Positions 8,516-19,513 of a stretch of DNA of 64,000 bases are shown here, piece by piece; within the stretch, counting starts at the first letter, position 1, and the number at the start of each line of letters is the position of its first letter. Both the position numbers and the translations under genes were made by a program. A model generated the notes under the pieces. The model was not told where the DNA came from. It searched no databases and was given only the letters and a program-made list of their open reading frames with translations. This DNA is from a virus: positions 1 to 64,000 of the IMG/VR virus record IMGVR_UViG_3300008114_000012; one strand, 5' to 3'.

Positions 8516-11500
8516 ATGGAGTTTGTAATCAGGAAAAATGCCACTTTACCACTGCTGAAAATGCAGATAGTTAAAGATGGTAGGGGTACGTATGAGGATT
8601 TTATGAATTTTATAGAGACCTCGACTATCTATTTTTCGATGCAAAATTCTGAAACTGGTGTTATGAAAATTAACACCAAATTTGCAGGCTATGTTGAGAA
8701 GGAATTTATTGAGCCAAACTCTCCTCCCGAATATTACATTTATTATAAATTTACCAAAAGAGAAACAAACAAAGTTGGTAAATATGAAGGTCAATTCCTT
8801 TTAAAGAATGAAATAGGTACTTTAGTTCTTCCGATACGAGAAAAACTAAACATCACAATTAAAGATTCAAATTTAGAAGATGATTTAGACTATAATGAAT
8901 GTTTTGTAGGACAATTCCAATGCTGTGTAATAGGACCTCCAGGTCCAAATACTCCATATGAATTTGAACTTAATGCTAACTATTCACCCGGCTCCGTTAT
9001 TGCCGATTATACTCTAACCGCGAGTAAACCTGTCGATGCGACTACTACGGTATTATTTGAAAATATTTTAGTAACTTATACAGGTGAATCAATTACAATA
9101 TCTACAGGAATTACAATAAATAGAGGTCAGACCACATCCTCGGTTGAAGTTGTAACTGATGGTGATTTTAGTAATTTAACACTGGCAAATTATTTTGATA
9201 ATGTTTTAATTACACCTTCTACAAGTTTAACCCCAGATTCTATAGATATTAAACAATCATTTCCTCCATCAGTTCTTACAGGAGATTGTTATTGTTATAG
9301 ATTTATTAATACTCAAGGTAAACCTGCAAAATTAAGATATACCCATTGTAATGGTACACCAGTCGAAACATCAATTTCACCAAATGGTAGTTACCAAGAC
9401 TGTATTCAAACCAACCAATATAATGTATCAAGTGGAGTTATTGCCGGTGTGAGTCAGGAATGTTTCGGTCCTAATTATTTATGTTTTACGGCTGGTACTC
9501 CTTGTAAATGCTACAGGTACAACTATATAGGTAATGGTGCTCAAATAGGTCAGATAAGGTATGTCGATTGTCAAAATAATACAATATCTGATAATTCAAC
9601 TGATTCTGTTGTTGAGTTGTGTGTTTCTGAAAGACTTGGTGAAAAATATTATACTCATACTGAATTAGATGCGACTTGTACCACCGAAGCTGATTGTTCT
9701 TTTTGTTGTTCGGCGTCTCATAATTTAGTACTTACAACTGGAATATCCGGTGAAATAGACGAAAATGTTACAAAATTATATCGTTATAACACTCTAACCG
9801 GTAATCAAACTCTCATTTTAACAATAGACCCTGTTTCATCACCCCCATATCAAGCTTTGGATGTTGCCCATAAATTTAGTCCTATCACTAATAATGGTAA
9901 AATTTGGATAAGTTTTAAAGGGTTAAATTCTGATAATTTACCGGACCAATATATTGAAGAGTATGACATTGATTCATCATATAACGTCCAATATAACCGT
10001 AGAATTAATATACCGTGGCTCAATGGATTACGAGAAATTGGTCACGGGTTGAGTCTTTACAATGAAAATAATTTAATTTTAACATTATGTCTTTTTGGGG
10101 TAAACGAAGAATTTGTACTTCTAAATATAAATAATACAGGTGATATTCCTGATGCGAACTTGATACCTACCGGTATTTACTCACCATTCGAACCCACACA
10201 ATTACCAAATACTCTTGATTCTGAAGGTAGAGTTAACAAAATTGTTGATATATTAATTACTTCTGACTCTAAAATAGTTGCGACTAATTACGGAATTTTG
10301 GCGAATGGGGCGGTCAATACAATACTTCAAATTGATATAACGACTAACGATTATGAAACATTTTTTTATTGGCCAGATGTAAATAATTATGTTCAAAATT
10401 CATACCAAGGAATATTTGAAAGTTGTGGGACATTTTATTGTTTTACATATTCTGAAAATTTTAATGAGTTATGGAGTGTGGATACCGAAACTTATGAGTT
10501 AAATCAAGTTCAACCATATAATTCAAATTTACGAGTTGTGGTCGGGTGTTCATCATTATTGGTTTGCCAAACTCAAAGTTTTGTTCCTGACACTCCTTGT
10601 GCTCCTGATGCCGAGGGATGTAATATCGCTATTACGGGTACTGTTCATAATGTATCATTTACTTATGAATACACTGGAGACGTGGTGGTGTATTCACCTC
10701 AAGATAATACAGAAGATAGTTTTATTTGTTATGAAGATTGTATAAACGTTTATAACATCGAAGCTCTATTTTGTGGACACGGTGATGGCACCCCAACACC
10801 TGGAAATCCGTCAACCCACTTTACTGTAACATTTAATTTTGCTTCAGAAGTTAATGATGTTAGAATTGTAATATGGGGTTCAGGATGGGGAGGAAATGAA
10901 AATTTTCATATAATGACTGACCAAGGAGTCCCAACAATAACTTCATATTATAGTTGTTATAGTGAGATTATTGGTAACACAATTTATTCGGGGGCCGAAC
11001 CATATCCACCTTATAAAGGTGGGGGTATTTTTAATGTAAATTCTAATAATGATTTTACATCGATTGTAATCAGTGGTGATGGCGGATGGGCTGGGTCATT
11101 TATTTATTTGTGTACAGATAGCTCTTTATGTTTTGATAATTGTACACCAATTCTATTGAGTCCTTTAGCACAAATAACTTTATATAATGGAACAAATCAA
11201 TATTCAATAACTTTACCATACATAAATGGAGGCCCATTTCCTAATCCAGGGACGAGTTATAATTACAACGCAATTGCTCATACCCCTAACAAATTGTGGA
11301 TATCTAATTTCCTTTTCACAAGTGACCCAACCAACTGGTATTTGTTAGAGTGGGATTTATCTCTGTGTCCATTTTCTGTAACGTACAATACAAGATATGT
11401 CCAAAGTGTTGATAGTGGAGTAACATCCATAAGATTTGGAGAGAGTAGTAGTCCTGGACTTTTTGCCTTGAACGATACAACTTTATTGACCTCAATCAGA

Positions 11501-14500
11501 ATTAACCAAAACAGTCCTCAGGAAAAAATAGTAATAGTTTCATTATCATCACCATTAATGACTGTTGTTGATTTATATTCATTACCAGGACAACAAGCGG
11601 TTTCGGGGGATATAATAGCAACTAACAATTTTAATTTATTAGTTTCTACGGTAGATAATACGAACACATATAGATTATTACAATTAGATTTTATAACCGG
11701 TAATTTAGAAATAGAAGTACTATATAATATAGGAGGAGCAAATATACGAGGTTTGTTCGAATACCAAGGTAACTTGTTCGCAACAACATCCAATGGATTA
11801 TATCAGATAAACCCTAATTACCCCTACCAATTTACCCAAGTTAACGCTACTACAACAAACCAAGATTCATCATCATCTATTTTATTTTGTAACCCAACTT
11901 ATTTGTTACCACCACCAACACAAACACCGACTCCGACTCAAACACAAACGAATACCCCATCTAGATTACCTTTGGGTGAATTATGTAGATGTCATTATAT
12001 AACTAACTATGAGAACAAACCTATCACATTTACAGCAACAACTTGTGATTCTTCAATACCCCAAACTTATACGCTACCCGCTAATACAAGTTATCCTCCA
12101 TCATGCTTCAAATTAGGTTCAGTATATAGTTTTAATGCTCAAGTAACAATCACATATTCTATAACACCTTGTGTATTTTGTAATGGTAAATATGTTTGTA
12201 ACTCCGTATTGTGTCCTACACCTACACCAACTCCTACTAAAACTAGTACACCTACACCAACGTCACCATGTCAACCTCCCCAAGTTGGGGTTCAAACTTT
12301 TACCCAAGCTTGGTCAGTAAATAACACCTGTGTTGCCGCAGAGTTAGGTTATTATTTATTTACAACCGGTACAACTGAAGAGGCATGTCAGTCATTTGTT
12401 GGGTTCGCTGAAACTCCAGAAGGAAGTCAATATTGCCCTTCTTTAGGTACTAACACAATAACTCCATCAACCCAACAAAAAACTTTTGGTGTTTATCCTT
12501 ATCCTGTAGAGATAGGAAGTAGACTTTATTCTACAGTCCCAACGTCATGTAACTGTCCATCTTTTTGGTTTAATGGGTGGGGCGGTCCTAATAATGACCC
12601 TGGCGCTCCTTTTTTGTTTCTTTCTAATGGCCCATATAAAGCTTGGTATAATGACGGGGTCATTGTAAACGGTGATAATACGTCTGTAAAAATAGCCACG
12701 ATATCAGGATGTACCGTGATTGATATAGAAATTTGTGAAGTGGTGGGATTCAATGTAAATATAATTGCGTCACCAGGTTCTGTCGATATGATATATAACT
12801 TTACGTCAACTCAACCTGTTAAATCCGCAGTTACTATTAATTTTACAAACATACTTCAAACATATACCGGAGACTCAATCTTTATCACCACAGGACTTAC
12901 TTTAAATAGTGGTGAAACATCAACATTTGTAACAGTTTCAAGAGATGTCGATTTTGATAATCTTACCTTAGGTTATTCTACTATAGATTTTTCAGTGACC
13001 TCTAATTTATACATTAATCCTGAATTAATATATTTTAATTTCTCAATACCAACAATACCAACACCATCAAACAAATGTTACTGCTATGAATTAACAAACA
13101 CGAGAACAGATGTAACCGCAATAGTCAAATATAGAACTTGCGAGAATGAAATAATTACAGATTATTTGAGCCCCCTTGAAACAATAAATGATTGTATAAG
13201 ATTTAATTCAATTTCAGCTAGCTCAATAGTCGATATTACTCAAATATCAGTTTGCGGTCCTCCTGATTATAGTTGCGTAACACCAAATGTACCATGTTAT
13301 TGTTATAAATTAACTTATGATAATTCAGGTTATTTAGGTGCGATTCATTATATTGATTGTGCGGGTGAAAATCAAAGTATAACAAATACAACTCAATCAT
13401 TATATGAAATTTGTGCCAGAGAAATAACCGGAACTTTTAAATACAAGGCAGACCAATTAGGGGAATGTACCTCAACCACTCAATGTTCTCAATGTTGTAC
13501 AACCAGTAAAGTTTTAGTTTTAACAAATGATTTCCCGAATGGTTCTCCTGGACCTACAGGGGTGGCCATCTATAACCCATCGAATGGTACATCAACTTTG
13601 ATGAGTTTAACTTTAACAGGGTTACCATATTCTCTTACTCACATTTACGATAACACCACAAACACAGGAAGAATGTGGATTGCTTTTGATGCCCCTGTAC
13701 GTATAGAAGAATACACGCTTGACGCAAACTACAATCCTTCTTTTGATAGATATATTTTCATATCAGGAAATGAGTTTGAGATTGGAGAGTCGATAACTTA
13801 TCTAAATTCAAATACTTTATTAAGTACTAGACGGGGAACAAACCCAAGAAGAGTTGTTACAATAGATATATCTACACCAAATATTGACATCACCGTACCT
13901 CTAGTTAATACAATTTACACTATACCATTAATTACTACTAATGCCGACGACATTACAAGTTTATTAGTGACCACTAATAATAGACTTATTGGTACTAGAT
14001 ATAGTGGAACATATACACAGAACGGTAGTTCAAATACAATTTTCCAAATTGACATGAACACAAATCAGCTCGAATATTTGGCGACATGGCCTGATGTTCC
14101 TTGGGAAGGCTGGTGGGACGGGATATTCATAAACTGTAACAAATATTATAGGTTTGTTAATAATCAAGTTTCATTAAATCAATTATGGACATCCTCAACA
14201 AATTCTAATGGTATACCTACATATAGTTTAGTATTTAATAACAATAATTCATTATCAAACATATGGGACACATCTTCAAACCCTATTTGTAACACTTTTA
14301 ATTTTAACCCTAACCAAATTTTATTAACACCCACACCTACTTTAACCCCAACAATAACTAAAACACCTACTAAAACACCTACCCCTACCGTAACCAAAAC
14401 AAAAACTCCAACAGTTACTCCAACATCAACTGATTATAAATCCGATTGTGCTTGTTATACTATAACTAACACTAGTCCATATAATTCTATTCCGATATTT

Positions 14501-17026
14501 TATTTTTATCGTAGATGTAAAACAAACACACTAACGGTGGGTGTTGTTTATGGTAACACAACGTTTAGTGATTGTTATGTTCCTGGTTCGGTAACCGCAT
14601 TCAACAACAATCCTAATTTAATTATTACTTTGGGCGCGGAATGCAGTGATTGCAGCCAAGGATTTACATGTAATCCATGCCCATCTAAGACCCCAACTAA
14701 AACGCCTACCAACACTAAAACCCCAAGTAACACACCGACCAAGTCATTAACCCCAACCAAAACACCCACACCAACAATAACACCAACCGATTATCCTTAT
14801 TCGGCGGACTGTAAGGTTTATTCTTTCAGTTTAATAACAGGTACTTTATATGGGTATGGGGTTGAGTCGGGGGACATAATCTATGAAATGGTATTACCAG
14901 TTCTAGGTGTTCCGACAAATATTGCAATATCTAATGTAAGTAATTTATTGTTTATATATTTTTCTCAAACTAATTTATTAATAACTTTTCAGTTTGATTA
15001 TATTACAAATCAAATTATAGATGGGTCATTAACAACGTATGATATACCCGAACCAATTTTTAATCCAATAGAACAAAATCCTTATCAGAGTATAACTTCT
15101 ATGGATAATGGACAAGGAGTATTTTTTACTTCACAAGGTTATAATCAAGAAAATTTAGAAACTTATTCTTTATTAACTTATGAATTAACCGGTACAATTA
15201 CTTATTTATCCGATTTCCCCAATGGGTTATCTTCAAAAACAATAATTAGGGGTTCAAATAATTTAATTTTTGCATTGGTTGTAGAACAAAATTCATCCGA
15301 TTGTGCAATACAACAATGGTATTGTGACGGGACCTTTGCTAACACGACTCTTCTTTATTCCTTTACATTACCATTATCGTATACGAATGGTACCTCTATA
15401 TTCATTTATGATGGTGAATTTTATATAGTTTCACAACAGTCATCACCTAATGGACCTCATATAGTATATACCGTTGACCCATACCAACCACACACATTGA
15501 CTGAGGTTTCACAATTCACAATAGAATTTGGGTATATAAATGATAGTGAATCTTTCGCTAATTGCAACCAGTTTGAATTTTACCAGTATCCTGACACTCC
15601 AACGTTAACTCCTACCCCAACATTAACTAAAACTCCCACCCCAACAAGAACACAGACATCTACACAATTAACACCAACACCAACATCAACCAATTTGACT
15701 CAAACACCAACGGCAACAAATTTAACCCCAACACCAACCCCTAATTGTTTTTGTACGAGCTTTAGAAATACTGTTAATTACGATGTAATTATTACTTTCA
15801 ATACTTGTGATAAAAAAACAAAATCAAAATTATTAACACCTGATGGTACTCAAGGAAGTACATTTACAACTTGTGTCACGGATTACGTTGAGGATATTAG
15901 AATCAATGTAGTGTCGAATGGCCCATGTGTTAGTGAGAGTTGCGGTAGCCCAACACCTACCCCCACAGTTACAAATACACAGACTCCGACAGTTACTTCA
16001 TCTACAGGATTTATAAATGAGACTCCGACAGTAACCCCAACTAATACCGAAACCCCAACAATTACACCAACTAATACCGAAACCCCAACAATTACACCAA
16101 CTAATAGTTCCACTCCTACAATGACCTCAACTAATATTACCCCAACCCCAACTATAAGTTCAACACCATCACCAATAATCGAGACTTCAATTCTAATATC
16201 CGCAGAATATAAACCAGTCCCTAATGGTGTTAATTATAATTTAGTTTTCAAATATAATTTTGTATCCAACACATTACAACCACTAATATCCCAGTCAGGT
16301 GAATCAATTCAAGGAATGTTATCAACCGGTTTGGCTCACTCATATGATTTGAATACTAATACAGGATACGTTTGGACGAAGTCACCTAATTCATCACAAA
16401 TAAATGAATATTCAATAATAAATTCAGATTATAATACATTATTTATAAGAACAATTACCTTGACTGGCTCATCATATGGTAAAGGTTTAACTTATATAAA
16501 TGACACTACATTAATTAGTACGAGAAAAATAGGCGCTGAACAATGGGTTATTGAAATAAATATTGACCCGTCATTATCGAGCCCTATTGAGACTTTGAAA
16601 TTTCAAGTACCGTTCAATCAGTCGGATGATTATAGTGACTTAATGTTTACAAGTACAGGTAAATTTATATGGACAAACAATGGTCCATTAGGGTTCAATG
16701 TTGAGCAGTACATTTACGATACGGGGGAACTTAATTTTAGAGCACCTGCTTGTTGTACCCCAACCGCACTATGGCAATATAATGGGAATATTTATTCTTC
16801 TCAGTCGGGGGCAAATATGAGAATAAGATATGACTTAACAACCGCCGAAAAGACATTCATTTGTCCCCCAATCGGATGTGGAGAAACATCATGTGAAGAC
16901 CCACTTAGTTGTATTTGTTCGGGACCCTGTACGGTTGATTTTATATCTTTCGGAGGTTCTTCATTAGTGGAAGATAACAATGCCGAATTTGTGCCAAATA
17001 TTGACCCAATTCAGGTTCTACTTTAG
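8516..17026 (+). CDS. Giant Pro/Thr-repeat modular adhesin or tail fibre (5' part)
   Basis: About 2836 residues. ATG 8516 is preferred over TTG 8513 because the paralogue at 19514 begins at the same MEF(V/F)I(R/K)K residues. Residues 1-145 form an N-terminal domain shared with that paralogue and probably anchor the protein to the virion. Behind it alternate Calx-beta-like strands (about 150-245 and 1415-1510), seven Cys-rich CxC modules (first codons near 9285, 9512, 11984, 13076, 13294, 14449, 15750), several propeller-like repeats, and Pro/Thr/Lys-rich linkers (TPTPTKTPT style). No signal peptide. The frame stops at TAG 17024-17026, but coding similarity continues in the -1 frame, so the natural product may run on to 19440. 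Likely a host-recognition fibre; no homologue can be named by sight. Confidence 0.65.
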   Translation: MEFVIRKNATLPLLKMQIVKDGRGTYEDFMNFIETSTIYFSMQNSETGVMKINTKFAGYVEKEFIEPNSPPEYYIYYKFTKRETNKVGKYEGQFLLKNEIGTLVLPIREKLNITIKDSNLEDDLDYNECFVGQFQCCVIGPPGPNTPYEFELNANYSPGSVIADYTLTASKPVDATTTVLFENILVTYTGESITISTGITINRGQTTSSVEVVTDGDFSNLTLANYFDNVLITPSTSLTPDSIDIKQSFPPSVLTGDCYCYRFINTQGKPAKLRYTHCNGTPVETSISPNGSYQDCIQTNQYNVSSGVIAGVSQECFGPNYLCFTAGTPCKCYRYNYIGNGAQIGQIRYVDCQNNTISDNSTDSVVELCVSERLGEKYYTHTELDATCTTEADCSFCCSASHNLVLTTGISGEIDENVTKLYRYNTLTGNQTLILTIDPVSSPPYQALDVAHKFSPITNNGKIWISFKGLNSDNLPDQYIEEYDIDSSYNVQYNRRINIPWLNGLREIGHGLSLYNENNLILTLCLFGVNEEFVLLNINNTGDIPDANLIPTGIYSPFEPTQLPNTLDSEGRVNKIVDILITSDSKIVATNYGILANGAVNTILQIDITTNDYETFFYWPDVNNYVQNSYQGIFESCGTFYCFTYSENFNELWSVDTETYELNQVQPYNSNLRVVVGCSSLLVCQTQSFVPDTPCAPDAEGCNIAITGTVHNVSFTYEYTGDVVVYSPQDNTEDSFICYEDCINVYNIEALFCGHGDGTPTPGNPSTHFTVTFNFASEVNDVRIVIWGSGWGGNENFHIMTDQGVPTITSYYSCYSEIIGNTIYSGAEPYPPYKGGGIFNVNSNNDFTSIVISGDGGWAGSFIYLCTDSSLCFDNCTPILLSPLAQITLYNGTNQYSITLPYINGGPFPNPGTSYNYNAIAHTPNKLWISNFLFTSDPTNWYLLEWDLSLCPFSVTYNTRYVQSVDSGVTSIRFGESSSPGLFALNDTTLLTSIRINQNSPQEKIVIVSLSSPLMTVVDLYSLPGQQAVSGDIIATNNFNLLVSTVDNTNTYRLLQLDFITGNLEIEVLYNIGGANIRGLFEYQGNLFATTSNGLYQINPNYPYQFTQVNATTTNQDSSSSILFCNPTYLLPPPTQTPTPTQTQTNTPSRLPLGELCRCHYITNYENKPITFTATTCDSSIPQTYTLPANTSYPPSCFKLGSVYSFNAQVTITYSITPCVFCNGKYVCNSVLCPTPTPTPTKTSTPTPTSPCQPPQVGVQTFTQAWSVNNTCVAAELGYYLFTTGTTEEACQSFVGFAETPEGSQYCPSLGTNTITPSTQQKTFGVYPYPVEIGSRLYSTVPTSCNCPSFWFNGWGGPNNDPGAPFLFLSNGPYKAWYNDGVIVNGDNTSVKIATISGCTVIDIEICEVVGFNVNIIASPGSVDMIYNFTSTQPVKSAVTINFTNILQTYTGDSIFITTGLTLNSGETSTFVTVSRDVDFDNLTLGYSTIDFSVTSNLYINPELIYFNFSIPTIPTPSNKCYCYELTNTRTDVTAIVKYRTCENEIITDYLSPLETINDCIRFNSISASSIVDITQISVCGPPDYSCVTPNVPCYCYKLTYDNSGYLGAIHYIDCAGENQSITNTTQSLYEICAREITGTFKYKADQLGECTSTTQCSQCCTTSKVLVLTNDFPNGSPGPTGVAIYNPSNGTSTLMSLTLTGLPYSLTHIYDNTTNTGRMWIAFDAPVRIEEYTLDANYNPSFDRYIFISGNEFEIGESITYLNSNTLLSTRRGTNPRRVVTIDISTPNIDITVPLVNTIYTIPLITTNADDITSLLVTTNNRLIGTRYSGTYTQNGSSNTIFQIDMNTNQLEYLATWPDVPWEGWWDGIFINCNKYYRFVNNQVSLNQLWTSSTNSNGIPTYSLVFNNNNSLSNIWDTSSNPICNTFNFNPNQILLTPTPTLTPTITKTPTKTPTPTVTKTKTPTVTPTSTDYKSDCACYTITNTSPYNSIPIFYFYRRCKTNTLTVGVVYGNTTFSDCYVPGSVTAFNNNPNLIITLGAECSDCSQGFTCNPCPSKTPTKTPTNTKTPSNTPTKSLTPTKTPTPTITPTDYPYSADCKVYSFSLITGTLYGYGVESGDIIYEMVLPVLGVPTNIAISNVSNLLFIYFSQTNLLITFQFDYITNQIIDGSLTTYDIPEPIFNPIEQNPYQSITSMDNGQGVFFTSQGYNQENLETYSLLTYELTGTITYLSDFPNGLSSKTIIRGSNNLIFALVVEQNSSDCAIQQWYCDGTFANTTLLYSFTLPLSYTNGTSIFIYDGEFYIVSQQSSPNGPHIVYTVDPYQPHTLTEVSQFTIEFGYINDSESFANCNQFEFYQYPDTPTLTPTPTLTKTPTPTRTQTSTQLTPTPTSTNLTQTPTATNLTPTPTPNCFCTSFRNTVNYDVIITFNTCDKKTKSKLLTPDGTQGSTFTTCVTDYVEDIRINVVSNGPCVSESCGSPTPTPTVTNTQTPTVTSSTGFINETPTVTPTNTETPTITPTNTETPTITPTNSSTPTMTSTNITPTPTISSTPSPIIETSILISAEYKPVPNGVNYNLVFKYNFVSNTLQPLISQSGESIQGMLSTGLAHSYDLNTNTGYVWTKSPNSSQINEYSIINSDYNTLFIRTITLTGSSYGKGLTYINDTTLISTRKIGAEQWVIEINIDPSLSSPIETLKFQVPFNQSDDYSDLMFTSTGKFIWTNNGPLGFNVEQYIYDTGELNFRAPACCTPTALWQYNGNIYSSQSGANMRIRYDLTTAEKTFICPPIGCGETSCEDPLSCICSGPCTVDFISFGGSSLVEDNNAEFVPNIDPIQVLL
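16037..16106 (+). repeat. 30-bp tandem repeat in a Pro/Thr linker
   Basis: A 30-bp unit occupies 16037-16066 and 16067-16096 with identical sequence, followed by 10 bases of a third copy. It is in frame and encodes Pro-Thr-Asn-Thr-Glu-Thr-Pro-Thr-Ile-Thr, so copy number can change without breaking the adhesin. Confidence 0.85.
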
Positions 17027-17100
17027 TCACACTTGAAGATAGTATTTATGATTTAGATAAAACAAGTTATTTTACTAATATCTCGATATACCCTCCTTAT

Positions 17101-19440
17101 TTGAGTGGTATAACTACAATTGTGGAGACCAATGTTTTCCCAACCCCAACATCTACCGTAACATCAACAATAACCCCAACACCATCTATCACACCTAGTA
17201 TAACCCCAACTAATACCCCCATATTCCCTCAAAATATTGAATTAATCTTGAGCACAAGTCTTGTTTATTATGTTGATTCATTCGAAATTATTTACAATTT
17301 GGTATCGAATTTACCACTAACTTATTATTTTGATTTGTTCTTTACAAATACCTTGGGTACAACAATTTATGGACCATTCCCAATTGAAACTGGAGTGTCA
17401 ATAAACGTTGGTGAAGTTAGTGGAACAACATCAATAATATTTGAAATACCCCCAAGTGTTTTAGATAGAACAAGTACCTTTAGTGGATTTACTTACGACC
17501 CATATTTTTATAGCGGAACGACCCAATTAAATGTTAATACGATGTTCCCAACCCCAACCCCAACAGTAACTATAACTCAAACCCCTCAATTTGACATAAC
17601 TTCAACACCAACAAGAAGCGTAACCCCAACAAGAACTCAAACTCCAACTCAATTGGCTTGTTCGGCAACCACTTCAATTATTAATACAAACACAGCAATA
17701 GTATTATCAAGAAAGAGTGATTTGGTATATAGTCAGCAAGGAACATTGTTCTATCCTATAACATTCACTTTAAGTGGTACTAGTCCAGTATACGATGCGA
17801 CATCGACAACTGTACCGGTATGGGATACATCAAATGTTAATAACGGTCCATTAAATAGAACTGGAGTTTGGACAAACTCAGGGCAACCTGTTGATATATG
17901 GATTGGAGATACATTCTGTTTTACAAGTGCAACAGATAACAAGAGATATTACATAGGTATTGGGGCGGATAATGACTTTAGAATCCGACTCGACGGAGTA
18001 CAGATTGTAAATTCTAGTATTGGTCCGTATAATAATACAAATATACCATTCTTGTGGTGGCACGTTTATCCTATAACTGTTAATTCAGGAGCGCATACAG
18101 TTGAGGTCTATGGTTTAAATGACAACTCAATAGGTTCATTTGGATGTGAGATTTATGATAACACTCTATCCCAATTAACCGCAGCAACTTCAGTAAGTGA
18201 CCTTAATATAATTTACAGTACAAGTGCATTAACAGCGGCTACTATAGTTCAGAGTATGGCGGGAGTTTATTTATCAAGCGGGTATACTTGTCCTTCAGGT
18301 TATGAATTAGACGTGTGTAAAAACTATTGTATTAGTTATGCTAATTGTCCATCACCAACTCCTACAAATACGCCATCTAATACACCAACAAAGAGTATAA
18401 CACCAACTATAAGTTTAACACCGTCAATTACCCCTACAATAAGTTTAACACCGTCAATTACCCCTACAATAAGTTTGACGCCATCACCAACCGCGTCACC
18501 ATCACCACTCATTTGTCCATATCAAGTTGGAACTAAAGGATTTGGTTCTCCTATCTATAGGATAGGTTACAATGATTATACTAATTACATTTACGTGGTT
18601 ACCACTGGTGGCACGGTTGTATTAGATAGTTCGTACTTAACTATTGATACTTATCCAAATTCATTAAGTGGTGGAAGTGTAACTTATGCTAGTATGACAT
18701 TTGCGCAAAGTACTTATAAGTATGTTTATGTTGGACATGATGGGGATTTAAAGTATGTTGATTACTATGATATAACTAACCTTACTTCAGGTATAATATC
18801 CACCACTATAGAACCAACTGAGATAGATGTAGACAGAACCAATTCTTTTATAGGAATGATAGGGGTTAATGATGAATATAAACAAATAAACATTTCAACT
18901 CAATTAGTTAACTATACTGTTAATGTTAGTGCAACCACTAATGGTGATATCGCTTGGTCCAGACTTAATGACACGTTTTGGATTGTTTCTACTGGAGACA
19001 CGATTGTGTATATTGACCCAACGGCCAAAGATATAGTTGGTACAGATACTATTCCATCAGGAGGTTATAGTGGATATGGTAAACGATTACTTTATGACAA
19101 TACTAATTCTTATACGTATTTACTTGTTGATAGTCAAAGATTATTTATATATGACGCCGTAGGTTCGGCAACATCTTATGTAGATTTAACTCCATACAGT
19201 GGAACTAATACAAGTATGACAATCGATATAAATAATAACAAACTTTATATTCTAAATGTTGATGACAATGTGTTTGGATTAATTAAGATTGACATAACAA
19301 CACTAACTGATGAAGGATTATCAGTACTTGGGACTTATAGTGGTAAGTCTAACGGAAGTATACTATATGAGCCAAATAATTCTGAAATTATATTGAGTCT
19401 TGAGCCATTTACTAATACGTTCTATATATTCTGTACTTAA
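17101..19440 (+). CDS. Pro/Thr-repeat adhesin, probable 3' part of the preceding gene
   Basis: The frame is open from 17005, just after a TGA at 17002-17004; the first usable start is TTG 17101, which has no promoter box or ribosome site. From codon one after that TGA the protein reads like the second half of a Calx-beta-like module (NSGSTLVTLEDSIYDL), then a Pro/Thr linker. Next come another Calx-beta-like module, a PA14-like or lectin-like region (about residues 185-370, RYYIGIGADNDFRIRLDG), Pro/Thr repeats, and a C-terminal propeller-like domain (about 475-779). Only 74 nt separate the two frames and the downstream part lacks an N-terminal anchor domain. I read it as one gene with 8516-17026 split by a frameshift or deletion. 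A separate protein from the TTG cannot be excluded. Confidence 0.55.
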   Translation: MSGITTIVETNVFPTPTSTVTSTITPTPSITPSITPTNTPIFPQNIELILSTSLVYYVDSFEIIYNLVSNLPLTYYFDLFFTNTLGTTIYGPFPIETGVSINVGEVSGTTSIIFEIPPSVLDRTSTFSGFTYDPYFYSGTTQLNVNTMFPTPTPTVTITQTPQFDITSTPTRSVTPTRTQTPTQLACSATTSIINTNTAIVLSRKSDLVYSQQGTLFYPITFTLSGTSPVYDATSTTVPVWDTSNVNNGPLNRTGVWTNSGQPVDIWIGDTFCFTSATDNKRYYIGIGADNDFRIRLDGVQIVNSSIGPYNNTNIPFLWWHVYPITVNSGAHTVEVYGLNDNSIGSFGCEIYDNTLSQLTAATSVSDLNIIYSTSALTAATIVQSMAGVYLSSGYTCPSGYELDVCKNYCISYANCPSPTPTNTPSNTPTKSITPTISLTPSITPTISLTPSITPTISLTPSPTASPSPLICPYQVGTKGFGSPIYRIGYNDYTNYIYVVTTGGTVVLDSSYLTIDTYPNSLSGGSVTYASMTFAQSTYKYVYVGHDGDLKYVDYYDITNLTSGIISTTIEPTEIDVDRTNSFIGMIGVNDEYKQINISTQLVNYTVNVSATTNGDIAWSRLNDTFWIVSTGDTIVYIDPTAKDIVGTDTIPSGGYSGYGKRLLYDNTNSYTYLLVDSQRLFIYDAVGSATSYVDLTPYSGTNTSMTIDINNNKLYILNVDDNVFGLIKIDITTLTDEGLSVLGTYSGKSNGSILYEPNNSEIILSLEPFTNTFYIFCT
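18411..18480 (+). repeat. 30-bp tandem repeat in a Pro/Thr linker
   Basis: A 30-bp unit starting AAGTTTAACACCG occupies 18411-18440 and 18441-18470 identically, with a diverged third start at 18471. In frame, encoding the Pro/Thr/Ser/Ile linker of the adhesin. Confidence 0.85.
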
Positions 19441-19490
19441 TTATATAATTACAATGTCTAAATCTTTACTTATTAAAACGTTTACCAAAG

Positions 19491-19499
19491 TATTTATAG
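19491..19499 (+). promoter_or_regulatory. Candidate phage promoter box TATTTATAG
   Basis: Box 14 nt before the ATG of the metalloprotease adhesin, in a 73-bp gap. Same position relative to the start as the box before the paralogous gene at 8516. Confidence 0.5.
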
Positions 19500-19513
19500 A
19501 ATAAAATCTTTGG

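Noticed and set aside
10536-10745. Short plus-strand frame inside the giant adhesin
   Set aside because: Out-of-frame shadow within a long gene with clear module repeats in the main frame.
16037-16106. Direct repeats that could look like a CRISPR array
   Set aside because: Repeats are contiguous and in frame, without unique spacers, and encode protein linkers.
17005-17023. Programmed -1 frameshift at the adhesin junction
   Set aside because: No X-XXY-YYZ heptamer and no strong following hairpin were seen; a deletion or sequencing error explains the data better.
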